A stretch of DNA of 64,000 nucleotides from Hyposmocoma kahamanoa (GCF_003589595.1 NW_020653391.1:4856578-4920577), one strand, 5' to 3'. Shown: positions 1 to 9,375, counted from the stretch's first letter. Notes: generated by a model not told the origin, from the sequence alone. A program made the numbers and translations.

Positions 1-39
1 ATTTTTGACCCCGTTTAAAAAGTTTACTTGGTTTCATTT

Positions 40-213
40 AGAGAGTCACCACACTGGTTTACGTGGAATCGATTTGAGCTGCCCACAAAAATCCTTTATA
101 TTCATGCGATAAGAGCAAAAAAGACGTTGCTCGTTTCGCTTGCACCCACCGTAAAGCTTTTTCAGACAACACCTTAAACGCGATTTCGTGTTGATAAGTG
201 TGGTGACTCCCTC
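40..213. repeat. Short inverted-repeat element (MITE-like)
   Basis: The left end reads GAGAGTCACCACACT and the right end carries its inverse AGTGTGGTGACTCCCTC; the arms stay similar for about 30 bases. No clean target duplication is visible. No transposase is encoded. Confidence 0.5.
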
Positions 214-804
214 AAGCCGATTCCGCGTCCAGTATAATCCACCGGTTATACACTGGAGTGTAGCTAGTAGTAGCAAATGGGAGGATGTTTGCGGTACTAC
301 GGTATTACAATATTTTCTGTAAAACTGTGGCGGTATGGATGAGACCGTATTCGATGCTCTCCTCCGCCATCCGCCGGTTCGCGCTAACCCTGCGATTATT
401 CTTTGCCGGATATAGCTGCCAACCTTCCAGTCATCTGAGGCTTCAAGGAGGCCAACTGAAAGCTCCTTTAGCGAGAAGTTCCGGCTATGGACCCCAGGCA
501 AGCAAGGTTACCTAACAATGCATGTAAAGATCCCAAAGCTATAGCACTGACTGAGGTTGGTTTTAACTTATATAGATAGATTACCATATCTATCAGTTTG
601 AAGTATTTCTTAGAACATAAATTTCGAAGATAAGAGGTGAAACTTTTTTTGCTATATGTTATAAAGTAAAAAATTGTGCTGCAACAATCAATCGACATCC
701 GGGTACTCACCAGCGAGCTGTAACTGTTACGTGCAGATACAGTAACGGGGTTCTAGTGTGTACGCTTGAAACAGTCTTCAATTAGACGGCTCACTGTGAA
801 CCAC
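214..804. other. Left flank, nothing recognised
   Basis: Open frames exist on both strands but show no recognisable domain, splice context or family resemblance. The stretch is probably more decayed repeat. Confidence 0.4.
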
Positions 805-985
805 TCCTATGCTCTGGCCACACACAGGCGGCCGTGGAAATGAACCGGGCGCGGGAATTTTGGTAATGTACGAATTCTTATGCACCCAGTCACAGTGGTG
901 GCAGGGTTCATATAAACTCGTATACATTACAAAAATTCCCGCGCCCGGAACACTTCCCGCTTCTGTGTGGCCTGAGCATTGGTCT
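805..985. repeat. Long imperfect palindrome (hairpin MITE)
   Basis: ATGCTC-GGCCACACACAG at the left is mirrored by CTGTGTGGCC-GAGCAT at the right. The inner arms also pair (GGGCGCGGGAATTTT against AAAATTCCCGCGCCC). The two overlapping open frames on opposite strands are mirror products of this palindrome, not genes. Confidence 0.65.
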
Positions 986-1324
986 ACTACGCGATTGTTA
1001 TACATTGGAAATGACACAATTTTTTCGAATCTAATAATAAATCACGAGTATATGTTTTTTCAAACAACCAATCATCACCAACCCATTTATACGTTCCACT
1101 GCTGGGCACGGGTCTCCTCTCAGGCGAAGGTTTAGGCCATAGTCCGCCACCCTGGCCCAATGCGGGTTGGCGATTTCACACGTTTTCCTGGCAGGTTTAA
1201 CTGGCACGTTTTATCACGTTGTTTAGCTTCACCGAAAAGCTCGTGGTAAATTTCAAATTAAATTTCACACATAAATTACGAAAATTCCGACGTGTGAGCC
1301 CGGAATAACCGACCTCAATAGTCA

Positions 1325-1420
1325 TTAATCCCCTAGTTTGCCACCCTTAGAGGTGGATTATTTTCTTCAAATTTAAATATGACCACTACTGAGGTACCTC
1401 TTTCCAACTACTAAAGTGGA
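1325..1420 (-). repeat. Family Q fragment
   Basis: Contains 'TGCCACCCTTAGAGGTGG' followed by an AT-rich stretch and 'GGTACCTCTTTCC', matching in reverse the middle of family Q copies at 3601, 43620 and 60325. Confidence 0.45.
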
Positions 1421-1652
1421 CTAAAGCACATAAGTCAAAATCTAACATCATTTATTTAAATTAATACATCTACCGGCTAAATACATAAGTCAAATTCATT
1501 TATTACTTCATAAATTTCTAACTTTATTCTAGAGGTTATTTAACTTCTAACACAAAAAATATATAATTATACATATATTAACAAATGAAGCACTTTTTCG
1601 ACTCATGTGCTTTAGTCCGCCGACGCTAGATTTATTAGTAAGTATAAGTTTA

Positions 1653-1857
1653 GGAAATTAAACTATTTTTCCGGATTTAAATCGCGTATATTTGTTTTTT
1701 CAAACAAACCGACGTTTCGGGCCCTTTACAGGTCCCATGGTCACGGTTGACTGTGACAACCGTGGGGTTTGTTTGAAAAAACAAATATACGCGATTTAAA
1801 TTCGGAAAAATAGTTTCATTTCCTATGTGTAACAATCGCGAAAACCTAAGAACTCAA
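1653..1857 (+). mobile_element. Family E hairpin element, 14-bp target duplication
   Basis: The arms are 'TTTTTCCGGATTTAAATCGC' and its inverse, joined by a loop with CGGGCCCTTTACAGG. After the right arm comes a non-palindromic tail, AACAATCGCGAAAACC. The element is flanked by the direct repeat TAAGTATAAGTTTA at 1639-1652 and 1858-1871. The long duplication is more typical of target-primed retroposition than of cut-and-paste MITEs. Confidence 0.75.
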
Positions 1858-1979
1858 TAAGTATAAGTTTATTTAGGTATATTTATATATATACTAATGT
1901 ATATGTAGGTATACTATATCGTTATTTGTTATTTGATAAAAATGTTAATTTTTGTTTGTCTATACAATTCAAATTTTGC

Positions 1980-2150
1980 TATTGGCACACTACGTATTCC
2001 GCCCTTTAGCTTTCCTATATCTCAAAGATTGTTTGGAAGAAATCGCTCTTAGCGATAAGGCAGCCTTTGCCCATATTAGTTTTAAGCTGTCTATGTACTG
2101 TTTTTATTCTTGTGTGTGAGCAATAAAGTGTATATCTATCTATCTATAAA
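1980..2150 (+). repeat. LINE 3'-end remnant
   Basis: Homologous to 49840-50035: both share 'GGCACACTACGT', a 'GCxATAAGGC(A/T)GCCTT' stretch, and an AATAAA-type signal followed by (ATCT)n. This is the usual layout of a non-LTR retrotransposon 3' untranslated tail. No coding part remains. Confidence 0.6.
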
Positions 2151-2220
2151 AATCGTAATCGAAAAAAAACATATAGTCGAATTGAGAGTCTCCTCCTATT
2201 CGTAAAGTCGGTTAAAAATT

Positions 2221-2226
2221 TTTATT
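2221..2226 (-). terminator. Candidate poly(A) signal of the zinc-finger gene
   Basis: AATAAA on the minus strand, about 75 bases beyond the zinc-finger stop codon at 2299. Confidence 0.45.
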
Positions 2227-2298
2227 TTTGTTTAAAACTAGCCGCTGGAAAAACCGCACCGACTAGTAAAGTCCGTTAGCCGTAAGGCCAACCCGTTA

Positions 2299-2449
2299 CT
2301 ATATAATATGTTCATACTTATATTTACGACATGCATCCGTGCGGTGTCTTTCCAAATATCTTCGTTGGCTAAAGGCCTTGCCACACTCAGCGCATCGCCA
2401 TTGCCACGAATGATGGCCACGGGTGCGTTGGTGAGCGCGTAGGTTCGAT
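2299..2449 (-). CDS. Snail/Scratch-type zinc-finger gene, coding exon 4 (last)
   Basis: Read on the minus strand, an acceptor TTGTTACAG precedes 2449. The exon opens with the base completing an arginine codon and encodes SNLRAH, the start of the recognition helix that follows FADR in Snail-superfamily fingers. This joins finger 2, whose cysteines are in exon 3, to its histidines here. Finger 3 follows with C299, C302, H315 and C320, the C2HC form typical of the last Snail/Scratch finger. The protein ends nine residues after RKYK at a TAG. The phase matches the exon at 4384-4519 exactly. The role as a DNA-binding, probably repressive, transcription factor is inferred from the family. Confidence 0.75.
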
Positions 2450-2512
2450 CTGTAACAAGCAACTGTATATTAGAGTACAAACCTATAAACTCTACGAGTG
2501 TCCTTATAAGGA

Positions 2513-3222
2513 CTAAGAAACCCCTCACACAGCGTCTTTCGAGCGTCATCGCCAGTCTTGCTAATGCACGCATAACGTAACGTACGTACGTAATACCCCT
2601 AATTAATTTGTGGGCACAACCCCAGCACTGAGCGACTGCTGAATAGTGCCGAGCGTCGGATAAACGCCCGCGCTCACATTGCGTCGCGGTCGCGCGGACG
2701 TCTTGCTGACGCTGTGCGTGCGTTGGCAATACGCTGACGCTCGAAAGACGCTAGTGTGGGGTCTCTAAGAGACCACACAGCGTCTTGCCGCCGCACGCAC
2801 ACCGTCGACACAGCGACCGCGCGGCGGGCGGCGACGCAACGTCGTCGTGTCGACGCTGTAACCGCTGGCGCTGTGCGTGTGGAAAGTGAAAAGACGCTAA
2901 TGTGGACTCTACATGTAACCTTTTCTACCTTCTGTCACCATTCTCTATAGAATGAAGATATTTCTGATTTGGTCCCTAATGTTAATGAACATTGATTAAA
3001 GGTGCAGAATCGGAACTAAGAGGCTAGCGTTTTGCCAACACACGCAGTGTCGTACAGCGGCGACACGGCCTTCGCGCGGCGGCAATGCGACGACAGCACT
3101 AAGTGACGACTGCGGAATAGGGCCTAACGCGGGGTATACGTCGCGTGGACGTCGTGTCGACGCTGTGCGTGTGTTGGCAAGACGCTGACGCTCGAAACAC
3201 GCTAGTGTGGAGGGTCTCTAAT
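2513..3222. repeat. Cluster of GC-rich inverted-repeat elements
   Basis: At least three related units lie side by side (about 2513-2766, 2767-2915 and 3018-3222). Each is bounded by inverted copies of GACGCTAGTGTGG-like ends and filled with repeated GTCGACGCTGTGCGTG-type sequence. GC and CpG content stand far above the AT-rich surroundings. The cluster lies in intron 3 of the zinc-finger gene. There is no coding content. Confidence 0.65.
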
Positions 3223-3336
3223 ACGTCTTTTATGGGCGAAAATCGTTTAGTACCTGAGCTAGGATTTAACCAGTTATACAGGACGTTTGTATATTCAGCA
3301 TTGAATCTCTTCCAGCTGCTATTGACGGTGATGAGT

Positions 3337-4121
3337 ATAGTGATCGGATAATCGGGCACTTATGTAACTAAAGTTTACTTTTATTTCCACGAAAAAATAA
3401 TAAAACACGAGAAATAATAATTTATTGTTATTTCGTAAATAATATTAATTACTTACACAATACGAGAACCTGAAATTGCCTAGTAGATTAATGTATTTTT
3501 ATTCTATATTAAAAGTAAATGTAGTGTTTTTTTATTTTAATGGGACAATATGGGGAAATCCAAAACCATAGAAGATACAAAGAAACTGTCTGAGAAACCA
3601 TTAAGACTTTTTAACCGACTTCAAAAAAAGGAGGTTCCCAATTCGACTTTTGAATGTAGTTACGCAATAACTCCGGCACTTGAAAACCGATTTCGATGAT
3701 TCTTTTTTAATTGGAAAGAGGGGTACCTCAGTTTTAGTCCCATTCGAATCTGAAAAAAATATTCCACCTCTAATGGTGGCAAAATAGAGGGTGCATCCGA
3801 TTTCGGTAACCGATTCCAATAAAACTTGGCAAAAATATATGTAATTCCATGAACTTTTGAGGTCGGTTTTATATTTATAAAAAAGTTACAATTGTTGTGA
3901 AAACAATTTAAGCAAAATAAATTTTTTGGACAAGTGTGAGTTGTCCATAAAAATGAATAAAATTGATTAAATTTTGTTTTAGTGCTGTGACTCAGTTTTA
4001 TGTAAGAAACTGTCTCATTAAAAAAAACACTGTATATATTAAAAGCGGGTCCATATTATTTCTTCGTGGGCGGTAAAAGCCAGAAACCTTAGGTAAATAT
4101 GTGCCCGAATATCCGATCACT
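3337..4121. mobile_element. TIR element with 10-bp target duplication
   Basis: AGTGATCGGATAATCGGGCA at the left pairs with its inverse TGCCCGAATATCCGATCACT at the right (one mismatch). GGTGATGAGT occurs directly outside both ends (3327-3336 and 4122-4131). A 9-10 bp duplication suggests a Mutator-like or related DNA transposon. No transposase is seen; a family Q copy sits inside (3601-3850). Confidence 0.7.
3601..3850 (+). repeat. Family Q copy
   Basis: Starts 'TTAACCGACTTCAAAAAAAG' and continues through GTTACGCAATAACTCC and TATTCCACCTCTAATGGTGG to AATAAAACTTGGCAAA. Similar copies lie at 36001, 39735, 43620 and 60325. It is a dispersed insect repeat whose class I cannot assign from sequence alone. 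Confidence 0.6.
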
Positions 4122-4383
4122 GGTGATGAGTCAAAGTCCTGCGTTACCGATGTACAACTCTTTTTTTCGTCATCGTGTTTCCCACGGAAATACAAAACGA
4201 CAAGCTGGCAGTACCGTCGGCTCTTGCATGTTGTTTTATCCAAGACTGTAGTACCGACTGGTTTTCATCAAAATGTTGTAATTCGTTGCAATTTATTTAG
4301 ATTTCTATGGTCGCAAAGTAAAATATCGCTTCGGAGAAGTTTTAATTGTAGTAGAATATAAATAAAGGAGGTAAGTAGCGTAC

Positions 4384-4519
4384 CGGTCGGCAAAAGTCCT
4401 AGTGCAATGTGAATGTGGACACGCAAAGGGTCGTTCTCCAGTGTGCAAGCGGAGATGCCCTTTGAGCACCCATGGACGGTCGAATCGCTTGCCACAGTAG
4501 GAGCACGCGTGCCAAGAGC
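4384..4519 (-). CDS. Snail/Scratch-type zinc-finger gene, coding exon 3
   Basis: The minus-strand acceptor is a pyrimidine-rich run ending GTGCGCAG; the donor is CG|GTACGC. The exon encodes a complete C2H2 finger (C240, C243, H256, H260, with the core [13 protein letters not shown]), a TGERPF linker, and the first half of finger 2 up to FADR. RPW-(L/V)-L-x-GH and FADR-SNLRAH are signature strings of the Snail/Scratch superfamily. Finger 2 is unusual: its cysteines are four residues apart (C268, C273) instead of two, and its histidines are spaced five (H286, H292). The phase fits both exon 2 (or exon 1) and exon 4. Fingers matching Snail ZF1 and ZF2 were not found. Confidence 0.8.
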
Positions 4520-4899
4520 CTGCGCACCATGCGGAGGAGAGGTTGTTCAAGTATGAGAAGCCGGTTGTGACTCAATCTTTGTATCAAGTTATATAAAAGT
4601 TAACGCCAAAACTCAAGACGCTTATACTCTGTACTTCAAACAACGATTGATCCTACGACCTTTCAAAACTTGTGAAAAACAACGGCTCAAGTCTTGTTGG
4701 AGTGAAAAGTAACGTAATTGCCAGATTTTTAAATGAATCTACGACAGTCGTAGAACTGATCATTTGTTTTGATGCCAACTGTATAGACGTACTGCAAAGG
4801 AAGGAACATAGTTCATCAACATGGCCACTGCCACATAACAATGTCTTGAATCCACTAGATCATAGTTTCTCAAAGTGGGGGGCCAAGTGGGCGCTGAAG

Positions 4900-4922
4900 A
4901 GTGAGTGAGTGAGTGAGAGTGA
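4900..4922. repeat. (GAGT)n microsatellite
   Basis: Short GAGT tandem array next to a TAGATCATAGTTT hAT-like terminal motif at 4857. Confidence 0.7.
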
Positions 4923-5006
4923 AGGGATGCGTTAATGCTGTCCAGGGAATGCTACCGCATTTGAAAACAAAAACCCTGAATATACATATAATAATCCACT
5001 ACATAC

Positions 5007-5220
5007 ATAGGAAATGAAACAATTTTTTCCCGGATTTAAATCGCGTATATTTGTTTTTCCAAACATACCAACGTTTCGGGCCCTTTACACAGTCACAGTC
5101 ACGGTTGATCATGAGACCTGTAAAGGGCCCAATACGTTGGTTTGTTTGAAAAAAATATCCGGGAATTTTTTTTTTCATTTCCTAAGTGTAACAATCGCGA
5201 AAACCTAAGAACTCGATATA
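5007..5220 (+). mobile_element. Family E hairpin element, 10-bp target duplication
   Basis: Same organisation as 1653-1857: arm, GGGCCCTTTAC loop, inverse arm, then the AACAATCGCGAAAACC tail. Flanked by CACTACATAC at 4997-5006 and 5221-5230. Lies in intron 2 of the zinc-finger gene. Confidence 0.75.
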
Positions 5221-5519
5221 CACTACATACTTTCTTTTTTCCTTAAGTTAATACAAAACATACGTCTTTTCAATTATTTTTTGTAGTGATGGGCGTTTAA
5301 TTTTTTAAAGCTAAGTGGGCGATGAGCCAAAAAATTTGAGGACCTATGCACTAGGCCTTTATCTGGAATAACTGTGTAATTATATCAATATCAATTCTCC
5401 CCCTCACGTTTTCTTTAAAACATAGTAAACATATCCTACTACCGCGAGTCTTCGAAATATGGGATTGAATCCACAGTCCGACACACTAGTCTAATGCGGG
5501 TTGGAGCCTACACATCTCA

Positions 5520-5694
5520 GGGTCGTATTCTAGAACTCTACTCAATGCTCAAGTCAGGATTTGAGTATGATTTAAAGCACTAGAAATCATACTCAAGTCC
5601 TTGCCATTAGGGTCGTATTTCCAGTGCTTGAAATCATACTCAAATCTGCTCAAATCCTGACTTGAGCATTGAGTAGAGTTCTGGAATACGACCC
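5520..5694. mobile_element. Family F MITE
   Basis: A long palindrome starting GGGTCGTATTCTAGAACTC and ending with its inverse. TCA is duplicated at 5517-5519 and 5695-5697. Related copies at 20695 and 59575 sit in TNA sites. The 3-bp TNA duplication resembles PIF/Harbinger-type elements, but no transposase is present. Confidence 0.75.
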
Positions 5695-6007
5695 TCAGAG
5701 TTGAACCTTGCTCGACAACGACATACAGGTGTGTTAATACGATGTCTTCCCCCACCGAGCTCGAGTATACGTAGGATTCGAATAAACTTAGAAGTACAGC
5801 TGCTGACATTCGAACGCTAGCTTCCGGAACAAGGTGCAAGACCTCAATTATGCTATAATTTCTTCACTTGTATTGTTGCAAACAGCGAGACAACCATGCA
5901 AGGTGGAAAAACAGCCCTGTGCCATAGAAATTTTGTTCTTCCAGCTCAGTATTGCTGTTTAAACCTTTTCTTCTAATTATCTGACAAACTTTTATACGGC
6001 GACAGTC

Positions 6008-6232
6008 CTGGGGGTCTACTGCAGTTCTCCGTCCGAAACAATTACTGTCAAGTAATACTCGACTAAATCAAACAAGAATGTCAACTATGAAGCTTCATAT
6101 GTTGAGTGTGTGCGTTATTATTATTATTATTATTATTATTATTCGCATCATGCGTCTTTTAATTACTTAGTATTACTTATTTGACAGTAATTGTTTCGGA
6201 CGTCTGACGGAAAACGGGAGTAGGTAAACCCC
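6008..6232. mobile_element. Family C palindromic MITE, interrupted by a SINE tail
   Basis: Starts CTGGGGGTCTACT and carries the family core CCGAAACAATTACTGTCA with its inverse TGACAGTAATTGTTTCGG. A family A SINE tail, TGTTGAGTGTGTGCG followed by (TTA)n, is inserted at about 6102-6143 between AAGCTTCAT and ATTCGCATCATGCG, which are adjacent in other copies. It lies 91 bases downstream of the donor of zinc-finger exon 2. Confidence 0.7.
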
Positions 6233-6322
6233 TTGAACCGGAGTGGTAGAATTGGCATTGTCTTTTGGCATTTATGTGCCATTTGTTGTTTTTTTTCCTT
6301 GCGCAGTTAACTGATACAGTAC

Positions 6323-6946
6323 CTAACAATGAAATTAAGTAGTTTATACCTTCTTTCTTTACTTCATATATAGGTTCATCATCGCCTTCAATATTTTCCT
6401 TGTCAAAAGTTTCCTTACAATTTAGTAAATCCTTAGCATCGTCAGTATTATTCTTCACCAAACTTTTTAATTTCTCTGCTATTTTATCTATTTCTATTCC
6501 TTTTACCGTTTTTAACGGTTCTCGGCTTTTTATTTCCTCAATTATTGGCGCCAAAGGCTCTTTTCGGTTTTTCCGTTTTTTTTCCAGAACCTTTAAGTCA
6601 TCGTTTTCAGCTTTCTCTTGTACTTTATTTCTCCGAGTACGAGGTTTTTCGTATACTTTGCGTTTCGTTTTACCTTCACTGGAACGTAAGTTGTAAGTTG
6701 TCTTCTCCACATCTTTTTTAATATGACTTTTATTTTTCGGCGGTTCTGGAGAATTTATTGGCTTTTCGCTTTCAGAAGCATATTCGTAGATTTCAGTTTC
6801 AGTAAAATTTTTAAGAAATTGACTTTTTTTTAATAATTGTAGATAGAAACGAGTAGATATGGGCACTTTGTCGTGGTATACAGTTTCGTTATTCTTGAGA
6901 AGATTCTTTTGACGTTTTATATTAAACGGTTTTGTTATACGAATTG
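6323..6946 (-). CDS. Snail/Scratch-type zinc-finger gene, coding exon 2 (lysine-rich)
   Basis: A strong minus-strand acceptor (AAGTGTCTTTTCAG) lies before 6946 and a donor TTAG|GTACTG follows 6323; an alternative, AAG|GTATAA, after 6350 is in the same phase. Both borders are phase 1, matching the phase-1 donor of exon 1 and phase-1 acceptor of exon 3. The exon therefore adds 208 codons in frame and could also be skipped without frameshift. The product is hydrophilic, rich in Lys and Glu, with basic runs (for example KTKRK, EKKRKNRK) that could serve nuclear import, and no recognisable domain. The open frame runs past both borders only because it enters a MITE at each side. Inclusion of this exon is inferred from phase and splice sites. 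Confidence 0.6.
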
Positions 6947-6967
6947 CTGAAAAGACACTTAAATATA

Positions 6968-7190
6968 TACTCCCGGACACATAATTCGAGTCACCTCGCA
7001 TTTTTGTCGTAAAGGGCTAGAAAACAAAAATAGTGTCATCATCGAAGAAAAAGTTTTACCCGGTTTTGCAAATCCAAATTCCCAACAAGGATTTATGGAA
7101 AAGACGTTTAGTATACTAGTTTCAGAATTGCATAATAGTTTTTGATCAATCAAACATTGTTTAAGCTTAGGGCACTTAATACTGAAAACG
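6968..7190. mobile_element. Family L MITE, right end degraded
   Basis: Begins TACTCCCGGACACATAATTCGAG next to a TA and aligns throughout with the reverse complement of 35134-35366, including GACGTTTAGTA and TGATCAATCAAACA. The right terminal repeat is missing. Its left end sits about 21 bases upstream of the acceptor of zinc-finger exon 2. Confidence 0.65.
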
Positions 7191-7240
7191 CGTGGTGGCT
7201 TTTTATTGATTTTTTATTCATTAACATTATACATTTATTA

Positions 7241-7437
7241 ACTGCCTCCGTGGCCGAACGGTTACTATGCACGCAGAGGTCCCAGGTTCGATTCCCGGAC
7301 CGGAAGAAATACATTTATTTCTCTCGTGAGTTTGGGTGTAATTTGTGGTTGTCGATGCATTTATCCCTGCCACCAGCGACACAGGGTTTCCATAATGCGG
7401 GGCTATGTTGAGTGTGTGTGTTATTAGCATTATTAGA
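7241..7437 (+). mobile_element. Family A tRNA-derived SINE
   Basis: The head carries a box A-like TGGCCGAACGG and box B GGTTCGATTCC. The body is CTCGTGAGTTTGGGTGTAAT and the tail GCGGGGCTATGTTGAGTGTG leads to short TTA repeats. The part between the boxes is shorter than in the copy at 36104. Confidence 0.75.
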
Positions 7438-7518
7438 TTTATTCATTTCAATCAGACAACTGTGGCCCATATAATATATGTCTTAAAGACTATCTAATTT
7501 ATAATATACAAAACTAAT

Positions 7519-7765
7519 CTACACGAATTGTACTCGTTGGCGACGTGTGGCGTAATCTAGTGTCAGATAACCGGCCGCGGAATCACCGATATACAACGCC
7601 CTTCGGCCGAACAGATGTTCGTTCGGCAGTCGCACCACAAACGAATTAAAATTCACGTTGTGGCGGGTCTCCAACCGCTCGACACTCAGGGTGTATTTCA
7701 CTTTTAGCCTGACGTAATCCACTATCTTCTCTGGCTTCGTGGAATAATGCAGTCGCGACATATTA
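7519..7765 (-). pseudogene. Retrotransposon ORF1-like fragment
   Basis: The minus-strand frame begins MSRLHYSTKPEKIVDYVRLK and contains SRHNVNF-type (ETRHNVNFNSFVVRL) sequence. A broken relative lies at 23480-23830, so this is a dispersed coding repeat. The layout recalls the gag-like ORF1 of lepidopteran non-LTR elements, from family memory only. No zinc knuckles or reverse transcriptase adjoin it. Confidence 0.5.
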
Positions 7766-9290
7766 TGTACCTTACTTTTTTATTTCATGCGAGTTGGTTT
7801 ATTATTATATTTTTCGATTTATTTGTGTTATCATTCGGCTTCACACAGCTATACACGCTGTTCTTATAATAGACTTTACCTTCACCAATCTACTTATTAT
7901 TAGGTACTTATATTATACATAATTATCTACTGTCGATTCACATAAAGTATATTTAAGTACAAAGCTAATATTTGAAAAGTCACATCAATGCCGCGAAAAT
8001 TTAGTTAGCATCGACTTTACATTACACACTTTACATTATTAAAAGGTCAAAGAAACTTGTTAAAGGCGTAGGTAAAAGCACCGTATATCGGAGAGTTACC
8101 TAATTTCGGATAGTGGACTAGCTCTTTTTTTTCTATAGTGGCCTCTATTTTTTATTTTATGTTTTATTATAATAGTCAACTATAAAGTGGTGCCACTGTA
8201 AAAATATCATCTGACTAGTTTAGAAAATGGCAGAACAGTGAGACCACGTTACTTTTACAAAATAATATATTATTCTATGGAAAATGTTTTCGTCGGGATA
8301 AGAACAAATTATCATTGCAAATGCCAAGTTTTATAAAGTCTACCATCTATTAATACAAATAAATGCATAAATATTTTTAAACCGATAATGTTTACTAAGT
8401 TGTACAGTTTTTATGGCTTTGTGAAATCTTAATATCGAATACTTACGCCTGCCTAATATTGGATACCTACGAGTATCTGATATTATGATACTTTTTTAAA
8501 TGAGAACTTCAAAGCTTTTCATACATGCAATTTACATATTTTTTATGTTCTATAAAAAAATCTAATATTTGTTGAAAATAGTTTTTTATGTTTGAGTTTA
8601 TAATTATTTTTTAAGAATGTTAAAGTTCCTTTTGGATCTCTAATAGATATAAGTTACTTTTTTTTAATGTTTAAGTTCCTCATTAGCCAATCAAATATTG
8701 ATTACAAGTCTAATAAATACAAATTAACGAATTGTTTGATTAGTTTAATTTATTATAATTATTCTCACCTAATATCGTATTCACAAAAAATATTTTTGAA
8801 ACCGTAAAACCGAATAGCTGGTTTTAGACAATCTTTTTGAAATTTATTGATTTTCCCTTTTTTTTATAAAACGTATTGTAGCTTAAAATATTTAATTAGA
8901 ATATGAAGAATTTGTATTATTTTTAATAGATCTTATAATAAATACTACTTTATGGTTTCATTTAAAGTTCATAAGCGTTGATTAGTATTTTTTTTAATTT
9001 TTCAAACAAAATTATCCGATGTTTGGTGCTTCTTCCCTAATATTTCGAGCTTACAAAATATGAAGTTTGTCTTTGACAATAAAAAGTCTAGTAAACTAGC
9101 CCGCATAAAATATTCAGGGTAATTTGTTTCTTTTTTCCGAAACAAACATCGATCTACACTGCAACTAATTAAAAACTACACTATTATTATCTAAGTACAA
9201 TAACATTCTTTATATTTTGCTATTGAATATGATACAGCTTCCTGCCATACAAAATTTTCGTTTCAAAACTGAATCTACAAAGTGACTTAC
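7766..9290. other. AT-rich intron 1 segment of the zinc-finger gene
   Basis: No repeat family seen elsewhere in the window and no convincing exon was found. The donor of exon 1 (AAGAAA|GTAAGT on the minus strand) is at 9290-9289. Confidence 0.5.
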
Positions 9291-9369
9291 TTTCTTGCGA
9301 ATTATTACCGAATTCATGTATGAAACTAGCCTTCCAAGGCCGCACGGAGTTAATGAAACACTTGGGCAT
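9291..9369 (-). CDS. Snail/Scratch-type zinc-finger gene, coding exon 1 (SNAG-like start)
   Basis: On the minus strand the exon is framed by TTATTTTCTGGTGCAG| (ending at 9376) and |GTAAGT (from 9290), both near-consensus. After six untranslated bases, ATG at 9369 opens MPKCFINSVRPWKAS. MP(K/R)(S/C)F is the pattern of the SNAG repression domain found at the extreme N-terminus of Snail, Scratch and Gfi1 proteins, where it recruits LSD1/CoREST-type corepressors. The exon gives 26 codons plus one base (phase 1). A 5' leader exon must lie at higher coordinates and was not identified. The SNAG-like start, the downstream Snail-type fingers on the same strand and the matching phases together support one gene; the 329-residue total is a prediction. 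Confidence 0.65.
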
Positions 9370-9375
9370 TGCGAT

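Noticed and set aside
46..501. 151-codon minus-strand frame
   Set aside because: No recognisable domain, no splice or start context, and its right part lies in an inverted-repeat element.
778..1135. Overlapping open frames on both strands with near-mirror proteins
   Set aside because: They are the two readings of one palindromic repeat (805-985).
4653..4841. Possible extra zinc-finger exon on the minus strand with acceptor TTCCTTCCTTTGCAG
   Set aside because: In the required phase it meets a stop after ten codons, and no frame contains C2H2 spacing.
6177..7001. Full 274-residue open frame as a stand-alone gene
   Set aside because: Its first residues come from MITE L and its last from MITE C. 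Only the part between them (6323-6946) has splice borders that fit the zinc-finger gene.
7241..7320. tRNA gene candidate (boxes A and B)
   Set aside because: The same sequence recurs with a long common body and TTA tail at five or more sites and cannot form a full cloverleaf; it is a SINE head.
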